A stretch of 7,547 bases of DNA from Gammaproteobacteria bacterium (GCA_013152045.1 JAADGZ010000227.1:1-7547), one strand, 5' to 3'; counted from the first letter of the stretch, positions 1-5,925 are shown. Notes: generated from the sequence alone by a model not told the origin. Program-made: numbers and translations.

Positions 1-717
1 TTTATCGGCGCCGGCAATTATAATTTCAGGCTTTGCCGCAATCACCGCCTCCACGCTGACGCTAGCCGATAAGGCCGGCATATCTTTGAAAATATTTTCC
101 GCACCACACAGACGCATAACAGCAGAAATAAGATGCTGTCCGTTGATAGTCATGAGCGGATCATTCCAGATCTGGTAGAACATTCTGACTTTGTCTCGCT
201 TCTGATAGGTTTTTTGCAAACGACGATAATGCTGACGGAATTTTTTAACAAACCGATTAGCCACTGATTCAGTTGCGGTCAATTTTCCCAGCCGTGCAAT
301 GCTGTTGGCGACATCCATAATCGAACGTGGCTCATTGATGAAGACCGTCAAGCCCAGTTGAATCAATTTTTCAATTTCATTTTTTCTATTTCCACTTTCC
401 CAGGCTACGACTAGATCGGGTTGCAGAGCCAGAATACGTTCCACATCGACTGCCGTATAACTACCAATTCGTGGAATGGTTTTCGCCTGCGCGGGATAAT
501 CACTGTAAGAAACAGTCGCAATAATGCGATCCCCGGCCCCAGCGGCAAACAATAATTCAACGGCGTGTGGCGCCAGGCTGACGATACGCTGGGCGGGCTT
601 ATCTAGACTAATAATCCGTCCACTATCATCACGCACGCTGATGCCTTTGGCATATAAATCTGATAGCGTAAAAAATAAAAGCATTAAGCCCAGCAAGATG
701 AAGCGGCTTCTATTCAT
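1..717 (-). CDS. btuF: Periplasmic cobalamin-binding protein, BtuF-like (partial, C-terminus beyond left edge)
   Basis: The reading frame starts at ATG 717 and stays open for 239 codons to base 1, so the C-terminus lies outside the window. E. coli BtuF is about 266 residues, so only a short piece should be missing. Residues 1-23 look like a Sec signal peptide (basic start, hydrophobic core, LYA before K24). The mature part begins like a class III solute-binding protein: RIVSLAP (44-50), ELLFAAGAGDRI (54-65), the IPRIGSY segment (81-87) and LALQPDLVVAW (96-106). The C-terminal lobe carries LCGAENIFKD (203-212) and the AKPEIIIAG strand (228-236), both typical of BtuF. Its likely role is to deliver vitamin B12 to a BtuCD-type inner-membrane ABC transporter. 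A GGGA Shine-Dalgarno lies about 9 nt before the start. A related siderophore- or heme-binding protein is possible, because substrate choice cannot be read from motifs. No transporter genes are visible. Confidence 0.85.
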   Translation of the reverse strand, partial: MNRSRFILLGLMLLFFTLSDLYAKGISVRDDSGRIISLDKPAQRIVSLAPHAVELLFAAGAGDRIIATVSYSDYPAQAKTIPRIGSYTAVDVERILALQPDLVVAWESGNRKNEIEKLIQLGLTVFINEPRSIMDVANSIARLGKLTATESVANRFVKKFRQHYRRLQKTYQKRDKVRMFYQIWNDPLMTINGQHLISAVMRLCGAENIFKDMPALSASVSVEAVIAAKPEIIIAGADK

Positions 718-762
718 TACTTATTTTCCCGGTTAAAACATAAGTACAAAACGATACCTAGC

Positions 763-856
763 CTCACTGCTGTGCCGAACTTATTAGCCCCCTCTCCCCA
801 ACCCTCTCCCCGATGGAGAGAGGACGTTAACGGGACACGGGACAACAGTGACACAG
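763..856. repeat. Candidate miniature inverted-repeat element with C/T-rich core
   Basis: TCACTGCTGTGCCG at 764-777 and CGGGACAACAGTGA at 838-851 are inverted copies matching at 12 of 14 positions. Just outside, CCTAGC occurs at 757-762 and again at 857-862 in direct orientation, exactly 100 bases apart, like a target-site duplication. The interior has the runs CCCCTCTCCCC and CCCTCTCCCC and a small hairpin (CTCTCC, loop CCGAT, GGAGAG). C/T-rich intergenic repeats of this look are, from general knowledge, widespread in proteobacterial genomes. It has no coding capacity. The boundaries are my inference, and the right arm has an extra 4 nt between the inverted repeat and the direct repeat. Confidence 0.5.
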
Positions 857-989
857 CCTAGCTATTTTAAGTTAACGTTTTGTGAGGAATGATTTGGCGT
901 TATAACGTGTTTATTGCTGGGAATAATAGAGGCGAGAATTTTACCCCCTCCATCATCAAGGTGGCTTTTTAACCCTATATTAATAATAT

Positions 990-1019
990 AAAAAGCCATC
1001 TGGCGGCAGATGGCTTTTT
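990..1019 (-). terminator. Strong rho-independent terminator downstream of the small ORF
   Basis: AAAAAGCCATCTG (990-1002) and CAGATGGCTTTTT (1007-1019) form a perfect 13-bp stem around the 4-base loop GCGG. Both strands end in a T-run after a GC-containing stem, so it could act in both directions. It begins 19 bases past the stop codon of the small leftward ORF, so it most likely ends that transcript and separates it from btuF. Confidence 0.9.
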
Positions 1020-1037
1020 ACAAAACAAACTAATTGT

Positions 1038-1142
1038 TTATGTCAGCTGGGTCCAGATCAGAATAGCAATAACAGCCAGGGTAATTAACGAAATGGCAGC
1101 AGCACCACAAAATACACAGGCATTAGTAATTTTATGTGTCAT
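1038..1142 (-). CDS. 34-residue single-span membrane protein with CxxC motif, function unknown
   Basis: This is a 34-codon frame from ATG 1142 to TAA 1038-1040. Evidence that it is real: AGGAGG, a near-perfect Shine-Dalgarno, sits 8 nt before the ATG. The stop is followed 19 bases later by a strong intrinsic terminator, and the protein has a coherent design. Residues 1-8 are polar with a lysine and a histidine. C9-V-F-C12 forms a CxxC pair at the membrane boundary. Residues 13-30 are a continuous hydrophobic segment (GAAAISLITLAVIAILIW), and TQLT ends the protein. It would be an inner-membrane peptide with one helix; by the positive-inside rule the lysine-bearing N-terminus would face the cytoplasm. 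The cysteines might bind metal, form a disulfide or take part in redox chemistry, but that is inference. I do not recognise the family. Type I toxin peptides have similar size and shape and are an alternative, though no antisense RNA gene is evident. Confidence 0.75.
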   Translation of the reverse strand: MTHKITNACVFCGAAAISLITLAVIAILIWTQLT

Positions 1143-1348
1143 CTAAATTTCCTCCTCAAAGTTTATACGTAATATTTCATAAACGGTGACTTCAATTTAT
1201 TATAATCATTGGTTATACGTGTCATCGCCAGGTAATATTATTTATAGCAAAAAGGAAAAACAAAAACCACTTAAAATTAAAAGTATTAATGTCTTGAAAG
1301 ATATAAGAATATTCTAAATTTCAAACAAGGAACGTACGAACAAAGTTT
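1143..1348. other. AT-rich leader and intergenic region upstream of the small ORF
   Basis: These 206 bases lie between the end of the cobC-like gene and the small membrane-protein gene. The region is clearly richer in A+T than its neighbours. It contains the candidate promoter for the small ORF, two direct copies of TTATACGT exactly 50 bases apart (1163-1170 and 1213-1220), and a 10-bp palindrome AGAATATTCT (1306-1315). I see no GC-rich hairpin followed by a T-run after the cobC-like gene, so read-through from the long operon into the small ORF is possible. Confidence 0.5.
1199..1225 (-). promoter_or_regulatory. Candidate sigma-70 promoter of the small ORF
   Basis: On the minus strand a perfect -10 hexamer TATAAT (1199-1204) is preceded by ATGACA (1220-1225), which matches the -35 consensus at 5 of 6 positions. 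The spacer is 15 bp, shorter than ideal. The start point would fall roughly 50 nt before the small ORF's start codon. Confidence 0.4.
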
Positions 1349-1960
1349 TTATAGTGGGGCGCCGTGAAAAACCAGTTGCGGCAATGCACTTTCAGCCTCG
1401 CCCTCAACGATAATACGACTGATGCCGGCCAGCCCCACCTGCAAACGAAACATGCGATCCAGCGGCATATCCAGTACATGACGAATAATCATGCGTATCA
1501 TCCCAGCGTGTCCGACTAACAGTACATGCTGGTTGTGATAACTTTTCAGCACATCATTCCAGCCGCTGATTACCCGGGCCTCAAAATCGACCAGCGTTTC
1601 TGCACCCGGTGGTGTATTGTTCAGCGGATCAGACCAGAAGCGATACAACGCCTCGGGATCATTCGCCAACAGTTCTTCTGCCGTGCATCCTTCCCACTCG
1701 CCAAAGTTAATTTCCATAAAACGGGAATCAGCATGGCAGGACAAACTGTGGCGTGTTGCGAGTTCTTGCGCAAAAGCCTGACAGCGAATCAAGGAAGAAC
1801 AAACGATAGCATCCCAGGGATGCTGATCGGCTACCGCCGAGCGCATTTGCAACCAGCCTTTTTCACTCAGGGGATCATCCAGATGACCACGATATTTTTT
1901 TCCGCCCACGGGTTCACCGTGTCGAATAAGATCAATTGTAGTAACAGGGGGCTTGTTCAT
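1349..1960 (-). CDS. cobC: Histidine phosphatase family protein, CobC / alpha-ribazole phosphatase-like
   Basis: The 203 residues carry the branch-1 histidine phosphatase signature LIRHGEP at 11-17, where H14 is the expected phosphohistidine next to R13. Further active-site residues are R59 in SSLIRC, E83 in FMEINFGEWEG and H151 in LLVGHAGMIR. The FGEWEG segment and the length match CobC-type alpha-ribazole-5'-phosphate phosphatases, which act in the late nucleotide-loop steps of cobalamin synthesis and salvage in the cytoplasm. The family has broad phosphatase activities, so the substrate is uncertain. It is the last gene of the leftward string, 66 nt after ampE. The ATG at 1960 has no clear Shine-Dalgarno, so expression may be weak or depend on the upstream genes. 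The btuF-like gene further left is also cobalamin-related, but it lies beyond the small ORF and a terminator. Confidence 0.75.
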   Translation of the reverse strand: MNKPPVTTIDLIRHGEPVGGKKYRGHLDDPLSEKGWLQMRSAVADQHPWDAIVCSSLIRCQAFAQELATRHSLSCHADSRFMEINFGEWEGCTAEELLANDPEALYRFWSDPLNNTPPGAETLVDFEARVISGWNDVLKSYHNQHVLLVGHAGMIRMIIRHVLDMPLDRMFRLQVGLAGISRIIVEGEAESALPQLVFHGAPL

Positions 1961-2026
1961 GATAGAAGAAAATCAGGCTGATCTGTTCCGTCTAAGTATT
2001 GTTATAGTTGCCTGACGGCGAGATAC

Positions 2027-2890
2027 TTACAAGACCAGACCGGTCAACGTTAGCAGGGCAAGGATAGCCAGCCAGACGATCAGGGTGCGCTTCATCAGGG
2101 CGAGGATATTTTGTACACCTTCGATATCAGGCTGTCCTTCTTCCGGCAGCTCATCCTGTTCATGTCTGACCGCACCAATGCCACTTACCCGCAACAACTC
2201 TTCACTGTTGCGTTGCCAGAAATCTGCCGATGATTGCCAGTTGCTAAGCGTATCTACAAAACTGCCGGTCAGAGCGAAGCCGATTACGCTCAGGCGAGCA
2301 GAAGGCCAAAGCATCATTTCAAACACGCGTTCAAGCGCATTAGAAAAACCGCTACTCCAGCCAACTTGATGGTTGAGCAGGCAAACATAACGAAATAACA
2401 TGGCACCCACTGGCCCCATCAGCATGAACCAGAATAAGACTCCTAGAACCCGTGTATTGGCGATAACTGGAATGCTTTCCTTAACCTGTTGCGCCAGGGG
2501 AACCATATCAGCCGTGACCTTCTGGCCCAGTATTTCACTCGCATAATGACCGGCGGCATCGGCATCATTAGCCTGCAGGGCATCGGTAAATTTCCGTACA
2601 TCATCCAGTAGATCTTTGGGGCCGATACAATAAATAAGCACCAGCAGTCCGAAAAGAAAACTGAATAGGCTCGCAACACCGGCCAGCATTGCGGCAATCA
2701 ACCAAACGGCAAAACAGGGTAAGCTCACCATCAGCAGCAGGCCAAACGCTCCATCACGCCATGGTTGGTCTGACAACTTGTGATAAATCTTGCTACTGGC
2801 ATCCAGTAACCAGTCATAACGACGATAGTCGCTAACCGGCTTGTACAGGGTTTCCACCAACAGCGCGATAAGAATACTGATAAGGTTCAT
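2027..2890 (-). CDS. ampE: AmpE family inner-membrane protein
   Basis: The 287 residues are close to the 284 of E. coli AmpE. The N-terminus MNLISILIALLVE is typical. Hydrophobic segments are visible at about 48-68, 70-90, 145-170 and 267-287, with a soluble region at about 91-140 (PKDLLDDVRKF, GQKVTADMVPLAQQVKESI) and another at 215-265. The segment WFMLMGPVGAMLFRYV (154-169) is a recognisable AmpE feature. AmpE is an inner-membrane protein encoded with AmpD and linked to beta-lactamase induction in enterobacteria and Pseudomonas; its biochemical activity is poorly known. It follows ampD after 31 nt in the same direction. The fold is related to the CobD/CbiB membrane proteins of cobalamin synthesis, so automated labels may confuse the two, but the ampD neighbour and the length favour AmpE. 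The Shine-Dalgarno before ATG 2890 is weak. Confidence 0.88.
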   Translation of the reverse strand: MNLISILIALLVETLYKPVSDYRRYDWLLDASSKIYHKLSDQPWRDGAFGLLLMVSLPCFAVWLIAAMLAGVASLFSFLFGLLVLIYCIGPKDLLDDVRKFTDALQANDADAAGHYASEILGQKVTADMVPLAQQVKESIPVIANTRVLGVLFWFMLMGPVGAMLFRYVCLLNHQVGWSSGFSNALERVFEMMLWPSARLSVIGFALTGSFVDTLSNWQSSADFWQRNSEELLRVSGIGAVRHEQDELPEEGQPDIEGVQNILALMKRTLIVWLAILALLTLTGLVL

Positions 2891-2921
2891 ATCGGTAGTT
2901 TCCGGTTTTTATTTTACAATA

Positions 2922-3476
2922 TCAAGTCCGGATTTTTGACCAGTCAAAGGCCGGACCGGGATCCGTTTTGCGACTCGCGGCAATATCGCTGTGACCAACA
3001 ATTCTATCCGGCTGAATACCGGGGTAAGTCTGGGCAAGCAGGGTGATCAGCTGTTCTAAAACCTGATACTGAATATCTTCATAGGCCTGTTCATCGGTAC
3101 CTTCCAGCTCAATCCCAATAGAATAGTCATTACACCGCTCGCGCCCCTGAAAGCAGGACACTCCCGCATGCCAGGCCCGTTGAGTAAAAGGCACATACTG
3201 AATAATGCTTCCATCACGTCGCAGTAGAAGATGGGCCGATACCCGCAGATCGGCAATCTCGGCATAATAGGGATGCGCCTCGATATCAAGGGTATTGGTA
3301 AAAAAACAGTCAATCGCGTTACCCTCAAAACAGCCTGGCGGCAGGCTGATATTGTGAATAACCAACAGCTCGATGTCGGTCCCTGCGGGACGAGCATCAC
3401 AATTGGGTGACGGCACCTGCCGCGCCACATCCAGCAGTCCGTTACGCAGATCAATCTTCATATTACAGGCTATCAT
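2922..3476 (-). CDS. ampD: 1,6-anhydro-N-acetylmuramyl-L-alanine amidase AmpD
   Basis: The protein is a cytosolic zinc amidase of peptidoglycan recycling. It removes the stem peptide from 1,6-anhydro-MurNAc and so keeps inducers of AmpR-type regulators low. All catalytic positions can be placed against Citrobacter AmpD: zinc ligands H41 (VIHNISLPP), H162 (VGHSDIA) and D172 (KTDPGPAFDW), plus E123 (GIELEGTDEQAY) and K170. The RAWHAGVSCFQGRERCND stretch (100-117) is also characteristic. The 184 residues match the family length. ATG 3476 abuts the TAA of the CBS gene with zero spacing, which suggests coupled translation; the ATG five codons later (M6) is an alternative start giving 179 residues. 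There is no strong Shine-Dalgarno for either. ampE follows 31 nt downstream. Confidence 0.95.
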   Translation of the reverse strand: MIACNMKIDLRNGLLDVARQVPSPNCDARPAGTDIELLVIHNISLPPGCFEGNAIDCFFTNTLDIEAHPYYAEIADLRVSAHLLLRRDGSIIQYVPFTQRAWHAGVSCFQGRERCNDYSIGIELEGTDEQAYEDIQYQVLEQLITLLAQTYPGIQPDRIVGHSDIAASRKTDPGPAFDWSKIRT

Positions 3477-3896
3477 TTATTCTGGATGATAATCCTTGTT
3501 TACCACCAGCCCGCGCAATACCATGTCGGTATAACTGACAATCCCCACCACCTTACGCTGCTCGATTACCGGTGCTCGCGACAGACCAAACCTTTCAAAC
3601 ATGCGCGCGCAATAGCGAATATCCATCTCAGGATCCACACAAATAACCGGCTTGGCCATCACTTCATAGATATTTACCCGATCCGGCGAGCGATCCCGCG
3701 CCAGTACCTGCTTGGCAATATCGGAGATCAGTACAATGCCGTATTCATCATTCTCATGCCGCTTGTCGACGATCAATGATTTGGTTTCGATATGTTTCAT
3801 CATTTTCAGGGCCTCGCTTACCGAGGTCATGCCATCAACCATATCGATGCGCGTTTTCATGACATCGCGCACCCGGACTATATTTTTCTGATTCAT
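3477..3896 (-). CDS. Two-CBS-domain protein
   Basis: The 139 residues consist almost entirely of a CBS pair (Bateman module). CBS1 spans about 9-65 (VRDVMKTRIDMV to YGIVLISDIAKQVL) and CBS2 about 76-130 (NIYEVMAKPVICVDPEMDIRYCARMF to VVGIVSYTDMVLRGL). The GIVLISDI and GIVSYTDM strands are the usual ends of such domains, where an Asp after S/T often contacts ribose. Such pairs commonly bind adenine nucleotides and regulate a partner protein. There is no fused catalytic domain, so it probably acts on another protein in the cytosol, most simply the DUF1538 membrane pair or the PII-like protein encoded just upstream. ATG 3896 overlaps the PII gene's TGA (ATGA, 4 nt), with a strong GGAGGAAG ribosome site inside the end of that gene. 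Ligand and target are unknown. Confidence 0.88.
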   Translation of the reverse strand: MNQKNIVRVRDVMKTRIDMVDGMTSVSEALKMMKHIETKSLIVDKRHENDEYGIVLISDIAKQVLARDRSPDRVNIYEVMAKPVICVDPEMDIRYCARMFERFGLSRAPVIEQRKVVGIVSYTDMVLRGLVVNKDYHPE

Positions 3897-4243
3897 ATTT
3901 CTTCCTCCACAACCTCACTTAAACGGGCTATCTGCTGCTTGACGCCCAGGGCATCCTCGACATCAATCTGAAAAGCAATCCCGGTACCTGGTTTGCTATC
4001 AAATTCACCAACTTCGGCGATCTTTTCCAGAATGGAACGGCTCTGATGCTCTTCTACCAGCATCATCAACATATCCCGTTGCGTTTCCAGGGTCAGACCA
4101 AAAAAGGTTTTGCACTGTTTCAGGCCTTCTCCCCGGGCATGATTGATAACGGTCATTCCAGTGGCACCCGCAGCACGCGCTGCATCCATCACCGCATCGG
4201 TTTTGTCATCTTCGATCAGGGCAATAATCAGTTTAAAATGCAT
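3893..4243 (-). CDS. PII-like signalling protein, divergent from GlnB/GlnK
   Basis: The 116 residues match PII length. The segment GATGMTVINHARGEG (26-40) lines up with GITGMTV of GlnB, and residues 55-78 (QRDMLMMLVEEHQSRSILEKIAEV) correspond to the second beta-alpha unit. Key differences: the loop region at about 36-57 (ARGEGLKQCKTFFGLTLETQRD) has no tyrosine equivalent to the uridylylated Tyr51 of GlnB, and the ATP-binding B-loop motif TGKIGDGKIF is replaced by EFDSKPGTGIAF (80-91). It therefore belongs to a divergent PII-like group and is unlikely to be controlled by GlnD. PII-like trimers usually bind nucleotides and a membrane partner. Two membrane proteins encoded directly upstream are the obvious candidates. 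The start at ATG 4243 has a good GAGGAGAG site that overlaps the upstream stop codon. The gene overlaps the following CBS gene by 4 nt. Confidence 0.85.
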   Translation of the reverse strand: MHFKLIIALIEDDKTDAVMDAARAAGATGMTVINHARGEGLKQCKTFFGLTLETQRDMLMMLVEEHQSRSILEKIAEVGEFDSKPGTGIAFQIDVEDALGVKQQIARLSEVVEEEI

Positions 4244-4253
4244 GACTCTCTCC

Positions 4254-5036
4254 TCATTCTTTCTTTATATTTTGTAGCCAGCGTGACTGGCTGAGTTGTG
4301 CATATGCCATAACCGAAATAATCGGAAACAGGCTAGCAAACGCAATCAGGCCAAATCCATCCAGTAGTGCACTACGTCCAGGCACGGTATTCGCCAAGCC
4401 CAGTCCCAGAGCCGTGACCAGCGGCACGGTCACGGTTGAGGTGGTTACACCACCAGAATCATAGGCCAGAGCAATAATCATTTTTGGCGCAAAAAAGGTC
4501 TGAATGATGACAATGACATAACCACCGATAATGTAGTAATACAGTGGCGTGCCGCTGACGATACGGTAGGTTCCCAAAGCAATACCAAAGGCCACACCTA
4601 ACGCCACCGCCACCCGCAAGCCCCATACACTGATCGTTCCGGCTGACACCTCATGTGCTTTCAGCGCCACCGCCAGTAACGAAGGCTCGGCAATGGTGGT
4701 GGAAAAACCAATGCTGGCAGCGAAAATATAAACCCATTTGTAATCCGACCAGTGGAAAAATTGAGGAACATTTTCCAGACTGCCATAAATAAAGATCGGA
4801 TCGGTAAGCTGCTTTGCCATTAGCCCGCCAATGGGAAACAGTGCCTGCTTGAGTCCCACCAAAAAGAAAGACAGGCCTAGTAAAACATAGAGAAAACCCA
4901 GCAATACCTGTTTCATATGCGGCACGGGCTGGCGAATAACCAAAAACTGGAAAGCGAAAATAATGATGACGATGGGTAACACATCGAAAACCGTATCGAT
5001 GGTGATGCTGAGTAATTGCAGAAAAAAATCGTTCAC
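4254..5036 (-). CDS. DUF1538 family multi-pass membrane protein (second copy, B)
   Basis: This 260-residue, very hydrophobic protein is collinear with the protein encoded just upstream. Shared landmarks are QPVPH (36-40), LFPIG (66-70), [13 protein letters not shown] (112-124), [21 protein letters not shown] (191-211, the most conserved stretch) and [10 protein letters not shown] (226-235). Glycine, serine and threonine in the DSGGVTTST segment within a membrane region are suggestive of a substrate or ion path, but that is inference. Relative to copy A it has about 12 extra residues at 80-100 ([14 protein letters not shown]) and an extra basic tail ([10 protein letters not shown]). I recognise the family as DUF1538, a membrane family without an established function as far as I know. 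The start is GTG 5036, overlapping the TGA of copy A (GTGA, 4 nt), which implies translational coupling and similar amounts of the two proteins. The PII-like gene follows after 10 nt. Confidence 0.85.
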   Translation of the reverse strand: MNDFFLQLLSITIDTVFDVLPIVIIIFAFQFLVIRQPVPHMKQVLLGFLYVLLGLSFFLVGLKQALFPIGGLMAKQLTDPIFIYGSLENVPQFFHWSDYKWVYIFAASIGFSTTIAEPSLLAVALKAHEVSAGTISVWGLRVAVALGVAFGIALGTYRIVSGTPLYYYIIGGYVIVIIQTFFAPKMIIALAYDSGGVTTSTVTVPLVTALGLGLANTVPGRSALLDGFGLIAFASLFPIISVMAYAQLSQSRWLQNIKKE

Positions 5037-5767
5037 CGCATCATTCCGTACAACATGACAAAAATCATAGGTGTCAATGAAGCAAAAGCAATCAGGCCGA
5101 AACCATCGACCATAGGATTACGGCCCTTGATACTGGAGGCCAGCCCCACCCCCAGGGCAGTAACCAGTGGCACCGTCATGGTCGAGGTAGTGACACCACC
5201 GGAATCATAGGCAATGCCAATGATGTCATCTGGCGCAAATATCGTCATGATCACAACACCGATATAGCCGCCGACAATCAGGTACTGAATAGGCCAACCA
5301 CGCAGAATCCGCAAAACGCCGATGATCAGGGCAAAGCCTACCGAAAAAGCAACCGTAAGCCGCAGACCATCGGCGTAACTCGCCTTCGCCTGCAGACTGT
5401 TCGCCACTGTCCCGGCCGCAGCGGCAACATCGGCAGCTTCATCGGCTACCGCAATTAGTGCAGGCTCGGCAATGGTCGTACCAAAGCCCAGGGCAAAGGA
5501 GAAAGCCAATAACCAAAACAGGCTGCCCTTACGGGCAAAAGCATAGGCCATGGACTCACCAATGGGAAACAGGCCCATCTGTAAACCCTGGACAAACAGG
5601 CTCAGGCCAATCACCACCAACAGGGTTCCGCTAAGAATCTGCAAAAGATGGGGAATGGGCTGCTGCAAAACCACAACCTGAAAAAAGGCGATAACCAGGA
5701 TAATAGGGTATAAGTCTCGTAAACTCAGGTACAGCGTTTTGAAAATACTGATAAGGGAGTTTTTCAC
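5033..5767 (-). CDS. DUF1538 family multi-pass membrane protein (first copy, A)
   Basis: This 244-residue integral membrane protein is the first gene of the leftward string. It has the same landmark order as copy B: QQPIPH (35-40), LFPIG (66-70), [15 protein letters not shown] (94-108), [21 protein letters not shown] (186-206) and [10 protein letters not shown] (221-230). It carries an Ala-rich, probably extramembrane insert at about 108-130 ([21 protein letters not shown]) that is shorter in copy B. Two tandem homologous genes suggest that the proteins pair as halves of one transporter. The start is GTG 5767. The overlapping ATG at 5769 is out of frame and runs straight into a stop, and no ATG, GTG or TTG lies in frame between the upstream stop and this GTG. 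The Shine-Dalgarno is weak (AGGT). Substrate unknown. Confidence 0.85.
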   Translation of the reverse strand: MKNSLISIFKTLYLSLRDLYPIILVIAFFQVVVLQQPIPHLLQILSGTLLVVIGLSLFVQGLQMGLFPIGESMAYAFARKGSLFWLLAFSFALGFGTTIAEPALIAVADEAADVAAAAGTVANSLQAKASYADGLRLTVAFSVGFALIIGVLRILRGWPIQYLIVGGYIGVVIMTIFAPDDIIGIAYDSGGVTTSTMTVPLVTALGVGLASSIKGRNPMVDGFGLIAFASLTPMIFVMLYGMMR

Positions 5768-5811
5768 ATGCGGACCTGGTTGACATACCTGAAAGTAAAA
5801 TTACACAACTG

Positions 5812-5841
5812 AATATACTTAGGAAACAATAACAATTTCAG
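5812..5841 (-). promoter_or_regulatory. Candidate promoter of the leftward DUF1538-to-cobC operon
   Basis: On the minus strand TATATT (5812-5817, 5 of 6 consensus positions) is preceded after 18 bp by CTGAAA (5836-5841, 4 of 6). It lies about 45 nt before the GTG start and is the best pair I can find in the only sizeable non-coding gap upstream of the operon. Confidence 0.35.
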
Positions 5842-5848
5842 GTGAATA

Positions 5849-5876
5849 TTGACAGATCTCCAGCCCTAGATATGCT
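5849..5876 (+). promoter_or_regulatory. Candidate sigma-70 promoter of the lipoprotein gene cluster
   Basis: A perfect -35 TTGACA (5849-5854) is followed after 16 bp by TATGCT (5871-5876, 4 of 6). It is about 50 nt upstream of the LPP20-type gene. An inverted repeat ATATGC (5870-5875) / GCATAT (5890-5895) overlaps the -10 and the likely start point, where a repressor could bind. The -35 lies only 7 bp from that of the candidate leftward promoter, so the two may compete or be co-regulated. Confidence 0.5.
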
Positions 5877-5925
5877 TAAATATGGCTCTGCATATTCCTT
5901 TACTCATTAGAATCAGGAGTACCCC

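Larger units (their letters stand above)
718..1037. other. Intergenic stretch between btuF-like gene and small ORF
   Basis: These 320 bases contain no convincing gene. They hold a probable miniature repeat (about 763-856), a 10-bp palindrome CGTTATAACG at 898-907, two copies of GTTAAC (826-831 and 871-876), and a strong intrinsic terminator at 990-1019. The promoter of the leftward btuF-like gene must lie here, but I could not find a convincing -35/-10 pair. I looked for a cobalamin riboswitch, which often precedes btu genes, and saw no convincing B12-box or conserved fold. Confidence 0.6.

Noticed and set aside
718..960. Possible cobalamin riboswitch upstream of the btuF-like gene
   Set aside because: I searched the leftward strand for a B12-box-like element and paired stems. 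Only a loose TCACTG match was found, and it belongs to the terminal repeat of the miniature element.
1201..1206. TATAAT on the plus strand as a promoter for an antisense RNA into cobC
   Set aside because: There is no acceptable -35 hexamer at 16-18 bp. The motif overlaps the minus-strand TATAAT because of local AT-rich symmetry.
1526..1981. 151-residue rightward frame opposite the cobC-like gene
   Set aside because: The opposite strand encodes a complete histidine phosphatase with all active-site residues. This frame has no ribosome site or recognisable motif.
1961..2026. AAGTAT...ATACTT inverted repeat between ampE and the cobC-like gene as a terminator
   Set aside because: The stem is only 6 AT-rich base pairs with a loop of over 20 bases and no T-run, so it is not a credible intrinsic terminator.
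2027..2890. CobD/CbiB cobalamin enzyme, given the nearby cobC-like and btuF-like genes
   Set aside because: Length, the MGPVGAMLFR segment and direct linkage to ampD fit AmpE better. The similarity reflects a shared superfamily.
3056..3454. 132-residue leftward frame inside ampD
   Set aside because: It is a frame-shifted shadow of ampD, whose own frame holds all catalytic residues. The shadow protein shows no domain pattern.
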